Below are positions 26,753 to 35,726 of a DNA stretch of 64,000 bases, piece after piece (positions within the stretch are counted from its first letter, which is position 1; the number at the start of each line of letters is the position of its first letter). Below the pieces are notes generated by a model. That model did no database searches and had not been told where the DNA came from. It was given only the letters and a program-made list of their open reading frames with translations. The DNA is from Anaerostipes hominis (ex Lee et al. 2021) (GTDB lineage: Bacteria > Bacillota > Clostridia > Lachnospirales > Lachnospiraceae), in assembly GCF_002270485.1 (NCBI RefSeq), contig NZ_NQOG01000006.1, positions 92,309 through 156,308 on the forward strand, written 5' to 3'. A program made the translations under genes and the position numbers.

Positions 26753-28666
26753 CTATATATCCAACATCGCATCGCCTGCATTATCGTAAATAAACTGCCT
26801 TCTCGGCGGAACCTCGCTGCCCATCAGCATAGAGGTCACATCGGATGCCATTCTGGCATCTTCGATCTCAATCTGCTTTAATGTCCTCGTCTCCGGGTCC
26901 AGCGTCGTCTCCCACAGCTGGCTGGCGTCCATCTCTCCGAGGCCCTTATACCGCTGAAGGGTAAACGGACCCTTATGAGCAGCCTTGTATTTCTCCAACG
27001 CGGTATCATCGAACAGATAAGTTTCCTTTCCTTTCTTAGGAATTGCCTTATAAAGAGGAGGTGTTGCCAGATAAACGTGTCCGTGGGTAATCAGCTCCGG
27101 CATAAACCGGTAGAAAAATGTCAGCAGCAAGGTGGCAATATGGGCTCCGTCCACATCGGCATCGGTCATAATCACAATTTTTTGATACCTCAGTTTTTCG
27201 ATGTCAAAATCGTTTCCGTACCCTTCTGAAAATCCGCACCCAAAGGTGTTTATCATCGTTTTAATCTCTGCATTAGCCAAGACCTTGTCCATGGTAGCCT
27301 TCTCAACATTCAGGATCTTTCCCCTGATCGGCAGAATGGCCTGAGTTCGGCGGTTTCTGGCAGTTTTCGCAGAGCCTCCGGCAGAATCTCCCTCGACGAT
27401 AAAAATCTCACACTCTTCCGGCTTACGGCTTTCACAGTTAGATAGCTTTCCGTTGCTGTCAATGGAGAGCTTCTGTCTCACAAGAAGATTTGTCTTCGCT
27501 TTTTCTTCAGCCTTGCGGATCTTTGCAGATTTCTCCGCACAGGCAAGGACTTTTTTTAAGGTATCCAGGTTTTTATCAAAAAATAATACCGTCTCATCTC
27601 CGGTAATTTCACTGACCACTTTACTGGCATCAGGATTGTCCAATTTTGTCTTTGTCTGACCTTCAAACCTTGGTTCCGGATGCTTTACGGAAATGATTGC
27701 GGTCATGCCGTTTCTCACATCTGCCCCGGTAAAGTTTGCGTCTTTTTCCTTTAATACACCCAGTTCCCTGGCATACTGGTTCATCACTGCCGTAAATTTG
27801 GACTTAAATCCCGTGATATGGGTACCGCCCTCCGTGGTATAAATGTTATTGCAGAAGCCTAAAATATTTTCACCAAAATCTTCCGTATACTGGAAGGCGA
27901 TCTCCGCTTCGATTCCGTTGATCTCCCTCTTATAATAGACCGGATCATGCAGCACATGCTTACCATCATTCAGCTTCTTTACATAGGCACAGATCCCCTC
28001 AGGCTCATGATATAAAACTTCCGTCTCTTCCCCTGAACGTTCATTAATATAATTAATCTTTAATTCCGGGTTCAGATAAGTCGTCTCATGGAGACGGTTG
28101 CGGATCATAGCGGCTTTGAAATAGGTCTTGTCAAAGATCTCGGGATCGGGCAGAAACCGGACCTTTGTCCCGGTCTCCGACTTTTTACAGCTTCCGATGA
28201 CTTTCAGCGGTTCTGTAACCTTCCCTCTCTCAAAACATTCCTCATAGATTTTTCCGTCCTGTTTGACCGTCACTTTAAGCCAGGTAGAAAGGGCGTTGAC
28301 CACAGATGCCCCCACACCGTGCAGTCCTCCTGAAATTTTATATCCCCCGTCTCCGAATTTTCCTCCGGCATGAAGCATGGTAAACACCATCTCCACCGCT
28401 GAAAGACCGGTCTGTTCATTGATCCCGACAGGAATGCCCCTGCCGTTGTCTTCGACCACTGCTGTCCCGTCATCCTTGAGTGTTACCGTGATTTCATCGC
28501 AGTGTCCCGCAAGAAATTCATCCACTGAGTTATCTACGATCTCATAGATCAGATGATTAAGCCCCTTTGTCGAAACACTTCCTATATACATTCCGGGCCG
28601 CTTCCTGACTGCCTCCAGCCCTTCCAGTACAGAAATACTGTTTGCGTCATAGTTTTGACTGCTCAT
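26753..28666 (-). CDS. parE: DNA topoisomerase IV subunit B
   Basis: A 637-residue type IIA topoisomerase B subunit. The GHKL ATPase has VLEGLEAVRKRPGMYIGS, EIVDNSVDEFLAGHC and GGLHGVGASVVNALS. The TOPRIM domain has IVEGDSAGGSAK and MTDADVDGAHI. The operon with parC, away from an origin region, argues for topoisomerase IV rather than gyrase. The start at 28666 follows a GGGAGGAG site. Confidence 0.92.
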   Translation of the reverse strand: MSSQNYDANSISVLEGLEAVRKRPGMYIGSVSTKGLNHLIYEIVDNSVDEFLAGHCDEITVTLKDDGTAVVEDNGRGIPVGINEQTGLSAVEMVFTMLHAGGKFGDGGYKISGGLHGVGASVVNALSTWLKVTVKQDGKIYEECFERGKVTEPLKVIGSCKKSETGTKVRFLPDPEIFDKTYFKAAMIRNRLHETTYLNPELKINYINERSGEETEVLYHEPEGICAYVKKLNDGKHVLHDPVYYKREINGIEAEIAFQYTEDFGENILGFCNNIYTTEGGTHITGFKSKFTAVMNQYARELGVLKEKDANFTGADVRNGMTAIISVKHPEPRFEGQTKTKLDNPDASKVVSEITGDETVLFFDKNLDTLKKVLACAEKSAKIRKAEEKAKTNLLVRQKLSIDSNGKLSNCESRKPEECEIFIVEGDSAGGSAKTARNRRTQAILPIRGKILNVEKATMDKVLANAEIKTMINTFGCGFSEGYGNDFDIEKLRYQKIVIMTDADVDGAHIATLLLTFFYRFMPELITHGHVYLATPPLYKAIPKKGKETYLFDDTALEKYKAAHKGPFTLQRYKGLGEMDASQLWETTLDPETRTLKQIEIEDARMASDVTSMLMGSEVPPRRQFIYDNAGDAMLDI

Positions 28667-28864
28667 TTTCTATATTCTCCTCCCAATATGATCAAGGCTT
28701 TCCTGCAGCCCTGTCATAGAAACATCTGCTTTTATACAATCTAAAATATTATATACATTTTGAACAAGAACTTCAAGTAGATATCCTGCAGTAGTCATAG
28801 TGTGCAGTATTCCATCGTTTTTCATGCAAAAGGCTGTTATACTTAATCCGCATAATAGCTTTGC
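28667..28864. other. Intergenic region upstream of parE
   Basis: About 200 AT-rich bases with no gene. They must hold the promoter for the long parE-to-LCP run. I could not single out a convincing promoter. Confidence 0.4.
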
Positions 28865-29620
28865 TTACAATTCTTCTCCTGATAAATAGTTTATAAACTC
28901 CTGCTCCGGCATCGGACATCCGTACAGATATCCCTGGGCATGACAGCACCCATCTTCTTATACATCTGTGCCTGTTCCTTTGTCTCTACCCCTTCTGCGA
29001 TGACTTGAAGTTCAGGGGCATCTGACAAACTCCACTACTTTTTGACGCCGCCGGTTATCCTCAGTCTGCCGCAAAAATTTCAGATCCAGTTTCATAACAT
29101 CAATGTGGAGCTCTGAAGGTGTATTAAGAAACGAGTAACCGCTCCCAATGTCATCCATTTCAATAATAAATCCTTTCTGGTTCACCTTTTCTATAACAGA
29201 TAAAAACTTTTCTGAATCCTTCACGTATGCACTTTCTGTCAGCAGCCATAAGCGCACGGTCCTCATTGTATGGGACAAGTATAAAAAATGTATCCGCTCT
29301 TGCTCTGGTAAACACCGACAGGTCACCGGACAGCGTACTGAGCAGGGCAGTTGATAAATCCGCCAGAAGCCGGTCTGCAGTCTCTGAACCAAAGGAAACA
29401 GCCTGCTCTCAAAAAACCAGACAGTACACTCATGTTGAAAGAAAATCAGCGCGCCCTTTTGGTACATCTGTCTGATCCTTTTACGGTACTTGAGATCTCG
29501 CAGCCGGATATCGTCGTTCTTTACCGCGAGTATTTGTTCCTCTCTGCAGAAAAAACGGGCTATACCGGCATACACAGACGAAAGATCATATCTAAGCTCC
29601 GCAGACTGATCCAGGAACTC
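28865..29620 (-). pseudogene. Decayed c-di-GMP phosphodiesterase (EAL) gene
   Basis: Fragments of an EAL domain in more than one frame: EMDDIGSGYSFLN, then IDVMKLDLKFLR, VIAEGVETKEQAQMYKKMG and, after a frameshift near 28945, QGYLYGCPMPEQEFINYL at the true end. The sequence upstream (29200-29600) is degenerate, with short stretches resembling a GGDEF or sensor part. The first EAL motif itself is not found. It was probably a GGDEF-EAL protein; it cannot be active now. Confidence 0.75.
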
Positions 29621-29675
29621 CGGTCATGAAAATGTTATCGGAAACATCCGGTCCTTCGATTCTATTCGTCATTTA

Positions 29676-29704
29676 TTGACACATTTCCTTCTAACCTTTA
29701 TAAT
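29676..29704 (+). promoter_or_regulatory. Consensus sigma-A promoter of the lipoprotein gene
   Basis: TTGACA (29676-29681), a 17-base spacer and TATAAT (29699-29704), both perfect, about 45 bases before the lipoprotein ATG. Confidence 0.8.
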
Positions 29705-29749
29705 GAAACGAGTATTCATTATAAACAAACAGGATTGGGGAAATGAATT

Positions 29750-30409
29750 ATGAAGAAAAATACGAAATTGATGTCCTTGGTTATAACAGCCTTATTGGCA
29801 GTGACTCTGCTGACCGGATGCGGCACAAAAAAAGCCCCGGATGCAGATAAATCCATGGATGCTTTTTATCAGCTGATCGTATGCCATAAAGCAGATGCCA
29901 TGACAGATCTGGGCATTGACTCTGCCGAAGTCAGTGATACCCTGAGTGTATACAAGGAGTCTACGATTTCATCACTGAAAAACAGCTTCAAATCTGCGGG
30001 CATCACACTGACCACAAAAGACGCTGAAGATATCTTTGATGCACTCTCCCAGGCTTTGTCCAGTCTTGAATATGAAGTATCCGTGAAAGAGCAGGAAAAG
30101 AAAGAGGCTGTTGTCACTGTAAAATCACAGTATATTGATTACTTATCTGTATTTAAGGACGCCAAGAAAAAAACAGTAGATGCATTGAAGCCTCAGCATA
30201 TCGAGACGAAAGAAGATGCTCAGAAACTTTTGATCAAAAACGTGGCAAAAGGTTTCAAAAGTATGAAACCGTCTTCCGACATGAAGACAAAGACTTTCAC
30301 ACTGACCAAACAGAATATCAAAAGCGGTGAAGACACAGTTACCCTGTACTTTCCGAAAGATTCCAAACAGCTTGGCTCTGATCTGATTAATCTCGTCACA
30401 GGGAGATAA
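29750..30409 (+). CDS. Lipoprotein of unknown function (DUF5105-like)
   Basis: A 219-residue secreted lipoprotein: a signal peptide with lipobox LLTGCG (Cys25 as the lipidated residue), then an all-soluble, Lys-rich domain with alternating helices and strands (YEVSVKEQEKKEAVVTVKSQYIDYLS). It resembles the DUF5105-type Firmicute lipoproteins, but I am not certain. It has a perfect consensus promoter and a strong terminator and so is a single-gene, probably highly expressed unit. The role is unknown. Confidence 0.8.
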   Translation: MKKNTKLMSLVITALLAVTLLTGCGTKKAPDADKSMDAFYQLIVCHKADAMTDLGIDSAEVSDTLSVYKESTISSLKNSFKSAGITLTTKDAEDIFDALSQALSSLEYEVSVKEQEKKEAVVTVKSQYIDYLSVFKDAKKKTVDALKPQHIETKEDAQKLLIKNVAKGFKSMKPSSDMKTKTFTLTKQNIKSGEDTVTLYFPKDSKQLGSDLINLVTGR

Positions 30410-30450
30410 GGGATCTTATATAATTTGTTTGCCGCTGTCACCAAAAATTT

Positions 30451-30492
30451 CACCCCGGATATCAGAAAAATCTGACATCCGGGGTGTTTTTT
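30451..30492 (+). terminator. Terminator of the lipoprotein gene
   Basis: Stem CACCCCGGAT / ATCCGGGGTG with a second inner pairing (ATATCAGA/TCTGACAT), then T6. A copy of the TTTCATAGGAAAGTTCTACG repeat arm follows directly. Confidence 0.85.
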
Positions 30493-30509
30493 CATTTCAT
30501 AGGAAAGTT

Positions 30510-30998
30510 CTACGCTTTATCCTTTAATTTTTTTAATACAAAACATGCCAACATACAAAGACAGATGCCGGTCAGAGCACCCGAACTGTCGATCATGACA
30601 TCTTTGACCTGACAGCTTCTTCCTGGTACGAAATATTGGTGCAGTTCATCTGTCACGGCATAGATAGAACAAAACGCCAATGCCGCACCCAGAAGATGGG
30701 CCTTTTTCTTTACATCAATCCTCAAAGCCCGGCACACAAGCACTCCGAGCAGTGCATATTCCAAAAAGTGGGCTGTCTTCCTCACATAGTGGTCCATGAC
30801 GGACAGCATATCATATAGGCTGTTTCCGAATGTTCCCGCCTCTGCCGGGGATATCCCGATCAGCTTTGATATCCATTGGGTTACTCCCATACTCATCTGC
30901 TCAGACGCATCTGCCGTCTTCGCAGAAAATAAAAAGATCACCGCCATCATCAAAATGACCATTGTCCAGGATACCATACGATTTCTTTTTAACTTCAT
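30510..30998 (-). CDS. VanZ-family membrane protein
   Basis: A 162-residue protein with four or five membrane helices and the VanZ-like signature: RKTAHFLEYALLG around residue 73 and TDELHQYFVPGRSCQVKDVMID around 115. VanZ confers low-level teicoplanin resistance in enterococci; chromosomal VanZ-like proteins of Firmicutes are mostly uncharacterised envelope proteins. It is a single gene in the minus direction, followed upstream by a small Cys-rich protein gene. Resistance is not implied. Confidence 0.85.
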   Translation of the reverse strand: MKLKRNRMVSWTMVILMMAVIFLFSAKTADASEQMSMGVTQWISKLIGISPAEAGTFGNSLYDMLSVMDHYVRKTAHFLEYALLGVLVCRALRIDVKKKAHLLGAALAFCSIYAVTDELHQYFVPGRSCQVKDVMIDSSGALTGICLCMLACFVLKKLKDKA

Positions 30999-31012
30999 AC
31001 ATCTTTTCCTGT

Positions 31013-31201
31013 TTAAATTTGTCTTCTAACAATACTATATTCATCATTTAATTGAAAATACGGACAGTTATAATTAGAATATGTTATAAACCGCATCAGC
31101 TCATCTTCGTCCAGGTTTACGTCACATACATAGTAACCGCACATCTCGTCATACACATAATTTACACAAGACTCACAGGTGCTTTTCTGTTTTCCCACCA
31201 T
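31013..31201 (-). CDS. Small Cys-rich protein (DUF6472-like)
   Basis: A 62-residue protein with Cys at CESCVNYV, MCGYYVC and YNCPYF, giving a likely four-or-five-Cys metal or Fe-S site, and many acidic residues in between (DVNLDEDELMRF). It resembles the widespread clostridial family I know as DUF6472. It lies just upstream of the vanZ-like gene with a short gap, so the two may be co-transcribed. The function is unknown. Confidence 0.7.
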   Translation of the reverse strand: MVGKQKSTCESCVNYVYDEMCGYYVCDVNLDEDELMRFITYSNYNCPYFQLNDEYSIVRRQI

Positions 31202-31317
31202 AAAATCCCTCCTATCCTAATCTCAATCTATATTCGTAGTTTCTGTCTTTATTATACTGTATAGTCCGGACTTTTTGCAAACATACTAAGAGAACTAAAA
31301 AGAAAGGAGTGATCGCA

Positions 31318-31446
31318 ATGCACGAATCCAACTGCCACAGGCATAAACAGCAGGAACCAAAAGACGCAAAAAAAGAACGTCCGCATATCGTGGAGCCTCT
31401 TCCCGAGTCTGAACGTCCCAGAAAAGACGGTCCCGGCGGAAATTAA
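31318..31446 (+). CDS. Small hydrophilic protein ending in KDGPGGN (42 residues)
   Basis: It starts MHESNCHRHKQQ, is rich in charged residues, Pro and Gly, and ends RPRKDGPGGN. GAAAGGAGTGATCGCA is an excellent ribosome site. Such short proteins with a GPGG tail occur in Lachnospiraceae, but I know no function. It is followed 78 bases later by a DUF378 gene in the same direction, possibly on one mRNA. Confidence 0.55.
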   Translation: MHESNCHRHKQQEPKDAKKERPHIVEPLPESERPRKDGPGGN

Positions 31447-31524
31447 TATTTTGACCATAGTGCCAAAATATCATGCATAATATTTCTAAGACTGGGAAGA
31501 TTATAAATAGAAAAGGAGGTTGCT

Positions 31525-31731
31525 ATGGGAAGTAAAACATTAGATTATATAGCACTGACAATTACAATTATAGGTGCGGTCAACTGGGGCCTGATTGGCT
31601 TCTTCCGGTTTGATTTAGTAGCTTTTCTCTTCGGCAGCATGACGATGCTTTCAAGGCTCGTCTATGATCTGGTCGGCATCTGCGGACTTTATCTTTTAAC
31701 CTTTTACGGCCGCTGTGGAAGAGATCTCTAA
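31525..31731 (+). CDS. DUF378 family small membrane protein
   Basis: A 68-residue protein with two membrane helices. It has the family core ALTITIIGAVNWGLIGFFRFDLVAFLFG and a second helix VYDLVGICGLYLL. DUF378 proteins are common in Firmicutes; their function is unknown. The start at 31525 follows AAAAGGAGGTTGCT. A hairpin terminator lies at 31763-31825. Confidence 0.88.
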   Translation: MGSKTLDYIALTITIIGAVNWGLIGFFRFDLVAFLFGSMTMLSRLVYDLVGICGLYLLTFYGRCGRDL

Positions 31732-31762
31732 TACCAATGATCCTCATATTCGTTTGACAAAG

Positions 31763-31825
31763 GACTGCTGCAAAACCCGATATTCTGTTTCAAACAGAAA
31801 CACTCATGCGCGTTTTGCAGCAGTC
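31763..31825. terminator. Terminator between the DUF378 and XRE genes
   Basis: A 14-base perfect stem GACTGCTGCAAAAC / GTTTTGCAGCAGTC; the loop itself holds a CTGTTTcaAACAG hairpin. It lies between converging genes and likely works both ways. Confidence 0.75.
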
Positions 31826-31828
31826 TCT

Positions 31829-32044
31829 TTAATTGGAATTAACTTGTATGGCCGGACGAAAATCAAACAGACGGTAAGGACTGATCCTCATGACTCCCGC
31901 CAGCTTTTCGATTTCCTCCAACGTGGGACTGACCAGCCCTCTTTCAATATCATAGATATGCATATGGCTGATGCCCGTATATTTTTCAAGATTTCTCAAA
32001 CTGTAACCCTGTTCTTCCCTGATTTCCCATAAAAAAATTCTCAT
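31829..32044 (-). CDS. XRE-family HTH regulator
   Basis: A 71-residue protein that is little more than a lambda-repressor-like HTH (WEIREEQGYSLRNLEKYTGISHMHIYDIERGLVSPTLEEIEKLA in outline). Such solitary HTH proteins regulate themselves or neighbours; no target is evident. The gene is convergent with DUF378. Confidence 0.8.
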   Translation of the reverse strand: MRIFLWEIREEQGYSLRNLEKYTGISHMHIYDIERGLVSPTLEEIEKLAGVMRISPYRLFDFRPAIQVNSN

Positions 32045-32121
32045 ATTTAAAATACCTCGTTTGGTTTGTATATTTATCTGCTTTCGTATTTCTATTAGAA
32101 AATTTTTTTGCCTTAGCGGTA

Positions 32122-33042
32122 TTATTTTTTTGAAAATGTTACTTTTGTAATATTGTTCTTGTTCTCCAGCTGCATGCCCGGGATGCTCCGCACATATGAG
32201 CTGAACCGGTTGTATCCAAAGTCCTGCACCTTAAAGTTCTCATATTCTGCATAAATTTTATTTGCAAGATCAGACAGATCAAGCCCCTTCTTTCCTGTAT
32301 TTTTCACCAGCGCCGTCACATAGTGGTCCAGCTGTTCTTTCATGTCAATATCTTCTCTCAGAGAAACAGTGACAATATTGCCATCCTTTATCAGCCTGAA
32401 ATGATCGAATTCTTCCAGAAATTTAGAGAGCAGACTGTAGCCATAGCTCCTCACATCAAAGTCCGGATATCTCTTTAACAGCCTTGTCCCGATCTCTCCC
32501 AGCGTCGTCTCTTTATCGCTGTTCTGATTGTCAGTGATGATAGAATGGATCGCTGCCTCGATATCCTTGCGGCCAATAGGTTTGCTTTCCTTTTCCTCTT
32601 TGTCCTCGATCAGGAGTTCCAGGTTTGTAAAAACATCACACGCTTTACGGAAAGCCGGGGGAGTCTTCCCCTCACCCATGCCGATCACAGTGAGTCCTGT
32701 CTCTCTGATCCTACTGGCAAGCCTCGTAAAGTCGCTGTCACTGGAGACGATACAGAAGCCGTCCACCCGGTTGGTGTAAAGGATATCCATGGCATCGATA
32801 ATCATTGCTGAATCCGTCGCATTTTTCCCCTGTGTATAAGAAAACTGCTGGATCGGCGTGATGGAGTTGGCCAGCAGTTCCTCTTTCCAGCTGGCATGAA
32901 GCGTACTTGTCCAGTCGCCGTAGATTCTCTTGTATGTAATGTTGCCGTACTGGGACAGCTCGTCCAAAATCGGCTTGATATATTTTGCTGATATGTTGTC
33001 AGCGTCGATTAAAAGAGCAAATCTTTTTTCCTTCTTTTCCAT
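32122..33042 (-). CDS. NYN-domain (LabA/DUF88) ribonuclease-like protein with OST-HTH/LOTUS domain
   Basis: A 306-residue protein. Residues 5-150 are a PIN-like NYN domain with the acidic metal ligands: LIDADNIS, DAMDIL and VSSDSDFTRLA. The C-terminal half carries one or two LOTUS-type winged helices (about 165-235 and 240-300), used to bind RNA. Homologues of this architecture are presumed RNases acting on structured RNA; the target is unknown. It follows a SatD-like gene by 22 bases on the same strand, so they form an operon. Confidence 0.83.
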   Translation of the reverse strand: MEKKEKRFALLIDADNISAKYIKPILDELSQYGNITYKRIYGDWTSTLHASWKEELLANSITPIQQFSYTQGKNATDSAMIIDAMDILYTNRVDGFCIVSSDSDFTRLASRIRETGLTVIGMGEGKTPPAFRKACDVFTNLELLIEDKEEKESKPIGRKDIEAAIHSIITDNQNSDKETTLGEIGTRLLKRYPDFDVRSYGYSLLSKFLEEFDHFRLIKDGNIVTVSLREDIDMKEQLDHYVTALVKNTGKKGLDLSDLANKIYAEYENFKVQDFGYNRFSSYVRSIPGMQLENKNNITKVTFSKK

Positions 33043-33064
33043 ACTTATATTTCTTTCTCCCTTT

Positions 33065-33910
33065 TCAGTAATACCGTTTTATATACTGCAGTGCCATATA
33101 ATCCATGATCCGGATCGTGAGCAGTTTCCCCCGTTTCATGATCGTTTCCACGTTCTGCCGGCTTTTCTTTGCGGTCACCGCAATGTTGCTGGAAACATTT
33201 TTAAGAATGACAGCTTCTTCTCCTTCCTTTTTTTCGCCAGTGATGAAGATCGGTTCCTGGACATAAACGTTCTTCTTCCAGGAGATCGTCTGTTCCGGCA
33301 CTTTTGCGATCTTATCAACCATCTGTTTCGCAGGCCCAAAATTCTCCTTCAATGTCAGCAGCCTGAGACCATGATTTTCAAATCGTATCCACGTCCTGTT
33401 CTCAACAAACGGGTACAGGATCTCTGCGATCAGCTGGAGACGATTCTGGATAGAATTCTGTGCGCTCAGCATGTCCTTGGAGACATTCAGAAGATAGTTT
33501 GCCATGCCGTCTTCTCTGGAAGAATGGATCCGCAGCCTCTGTGTCTTCTTCTTTGCAGCAGTCTTCATGGCCTCTTCTGCCCGGTCATAGGCTGGTCCCT
33601 GCTGCTGCGCAGAAGTCCCTTCCTCTATCCGTACCGTCCACTCTCCGATTCCGATCCCTCCGGTGACGGCGACCGGATAACACATGATCTCAAAAAGCCG
33701 GAAATAAGAGGCAGCGGACATTGAAGATGTAAACAGGCCCTGAAGTTCGTCATGCCTTCCGAAGATCACCGGAAATATCATGCTATCCACAAAAAGGCTG
33801 TTCAGCTGCTCCGCCACTTTGGTCAGATAAATCTGAAGATTCTGCTCCTCTGCGGGCTCATACCTCATTCTCTTTTTTATATGTATCATCAACGCTGAAT
33901 ATTCATCCAA
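33065..33910 (-). CDS. SatD-like protein
   Basis: A 281-residue soluble protein. The GGIGIGEWTVRI segment followed by QQGPAYDRAEEAM resembles the SatD family, best known from an acid-tolerance locus in streptococci; its biochemical role is unknown. A C-terminal NIAVTAKKSRQNVETIMKRG region looks like a helix-turn-helix. The frame begins with TTG at 33910, which has a GGGAG site at ideal spacing; an ATG 21 bases downstream is an alternative. It forms an operon with the NYN protein. Confidence 0.6.
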   Translation of the reverse strand: MDEYSALMIHIKKRMRYEPAEEQNLQIYLTKVAEQLNSLFVDSMIFPVIFGRHDELQGLFTSSMSAASYFRLFEIMCYPVAVTGGIGIGEWTVRIEEGTSAQQQGPAYDRAEEAMKTAAKKKTQRLRIHSSREDGMANYLLNVSKDMLSAQNSIQNRLQLIAEILYPFVENRTWIRFENHGLRLLTLKENFGPAKQMVDKIAKVPEQTISWKKNVYVQEPIFITGEKKEGEEAVILKNVSSNIAVTAKKSRQNVETIMKRGKLLTIRIMDYMALQYIKRYY

Positions 33911-34094
33911 TTTATAACTCCCATCATTTTACATGCAAACAAATCTGTTTTCATTTATTATAACATAATAAATCTGTTTTAACTAGAAAATTTTCTATTA
34001 TTTCCAATGAAATCCTTACCAAAAATCAGACAACAATCAATATATCTCGTTTTTTTCTGGAATACTAAAACAAATACGAAAAGGAGAACTGCTT

Positions 34095-35093
34095 ATGAGA
34101 TTATTTACCGCCGTATATCATGAACCAGGAATCTTTGATTATCCCCTCGGCCGAAAATTAAAAAGAGATTTTGCGGATCTGCCCTGGCATGAGATCAAAA
34201 GCCATAACCGAATCGAAGAGATGACCCAAAGGCCCAACAGCGATTTTCCAAAAATGAAACGCTTCCTGATCATCGGCACAAGAAAAACCCACCGATATAC
34301 GGAAAACCATAAGATATCCGATTATCTGGTCCCATTCACCTCGTCCGGATGCACTGCCATGTGCCTTTATTGTTATTTGGTATGCAATTATAATAAATGC
34401 GCCTATTTAAGGCTTTTCGTAAACCGGGAAGAGATGATGGAACGGTTGATAAAGAACTCAAAAAAAGGAGCTGATCCCCAGACATTTGAGATAGGCTCCA
34501 ACAGCGATCTTGTCTTAGAAAATATGATCACAGGCAATCTGGAATGGGTCATACCTGCTTTCGCCCGTGAAGGGAGAGGACAGATTACGTTTCCGACCAA
34601 ATTTGCATCTGTAAAACCTTTGCTCGGCCTTGACCATCAGGGAAAAACCATTTTTCGAATGAGCGTCAACCCTCAGGAGATCATCGACCACATCGAACTT
34701 GGAACCTCACCTCTGGATCAGAGAATACGGGCAGTCAACGCTATGTGTGAGGCCGGATATCCCGTAGGAATACTAATCGCTCCCATCATTCTTAATGATG
34801 GATGGAAAGAAAAATACATGGATTTGATCGATCAACTGGCCGACGGGCTTACAGAAAAAACAAAAAAGGCGATGACCATAGAGATGATTTTTATGACTTA
34901 CAGTTTTGTACAGAATGCTATTAACAAAGAGGCATTTCCGGAGGTCCCGGACCTCTATGACAATCAGTCTATGTCCGGAGGCGGAAGAGGAAAATACCGC
35001 TACCGGAAGGAACTGCGTCTGGAAGCAGAGTCGGTGCTGACAGACTATGTGAGTCTGCGTCTTCCGGAAGCAAGACTGGTCTATGTCTGCTGA
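34095..35093 (+). CDS. splB: Spore photoproduct lyase
   Basis: A 332-residue radical SAM repair enzyme that converts the spore photoproduct (5-thyminyl-5,6-dihydrothymine) back to two thymines at germination. Evidence: HKISDYLVPFTSSGC and the cluster motif CTAMCLYC (CX3CX2C), then YLVCNYNKCAYLRLFVN with the conserved Cys that donates hydrogen, and KYRYRKELR near the end. It is strong evidence that the organism makes endospores. The start at 34095 follows AAAAGGAGAAC. It appears to be monocistronic; the usual splA is absent. Confidence 0.92.
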   Translation: MRLFTAVYHEPGIFDYPLGRKLKRDFADLPWHEIKSHNRIEEMTQRPNSDFPKMKRFLIIGTRKTHRYTENHKISDYLVPFTSSGCTAMCLYCYLVCNYNKCAYLRLFVNREEMMERLIKNSKKGADPQTFEIGSNSDLVLENMITGNLEWVIPAFAREGRGQITFPTKFASVKPLLGLDHQGKTIFRMSVNPQEIIDHIELGTSPLDQRIRAVNAMCEAGYPVGILIAPIILNDGWKEKYMDLIDQLADGLTEKTKKAMTIEMIFMTYSFVQNAINKEAFPEVPDLYDNQSMSGGGRGKYRYRKELRLEAESVLTDYVSLRLPEARLVYVC

Positions 35094-35115
35094 GGCAGTT
35101 TACTTGTTTTTAATT

Positions 35116-35726
35116 TTACACAGTTTCTTCCGCCTCCTCAGCACCCTGCCCAAATAAGAATACGAGAAATTCTTCTCCGCCATAACGGATCAGGCTTCCT
35201 GACCTGTTCTGCACTTCCTTCTCCAGGAAGCCTGCGAAAGTTCTCAGGCACTGGTCTCCGGATATATGTCCAAACCGATCATTATATTGCTTAAAATAAT
35301 CAATATCAATCATCATACATGCAATGTTTCCGAGCTTCTCTTGTACGGTCTGGAACTGTTCTTTTAGGGAAGTTTCCAGATAACTGCGGTTAAAAAGCCC
35401 GGTCAGACGGTCACGGATCACCTGTTGATTCAATTCCTTATTGATCTCGGCGATTTTTTGATACTGTTCTCCGATAATAATACGGTCATATTCTGACAAA
35501 ACCCGGTTCCGATATAGAGTGATCAGAAATATGCGGTTCTTCTCGGTTTCAAAAAAACGCCTCCCGGAAGTGTCGATATCGAATAGAGCATCAAAATCTG
35601 ACAGCCCAAAATAAGCAGCTGAAAAATCGTATGAGTTTTAAAAATATTGGCGGTCAGGTTCTGTTCAATTTGAATCCGGTAAGCAGAATCTGCCGGAAAC
35701 ACCAGATATTTTTTTATCTTATTCAT
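35116..35726 (-). pseudogene. Broken GGDEF diguanylate cyclase gene
   Basis: The first part (from ATG 35726, MNKIKKYLVFPADS) has one membrane helix and then shifts frame at a run of seven T on the minus strand (about 35545-35551). The second frame carries TEKNRIFLITLYRNRV and the cyclase core DRLTGLFNRSYLE, DIDYFKQYNDRFGH and active-site RYGGEEFLV, but stops about 40 residues early, where it overlaps the end of splB. A single-base slip would rejoin the frames, but the missing C-terminus argues for a dead gene. Confidence 0.7.

Noticed and set aside
30510..30998. Glycopeptide resistance cluster suggested by vanZ
   Set aside because: No vanHAX or vanRS genes nearby; isolated VanZ-like proteins are common in Firmicutes.
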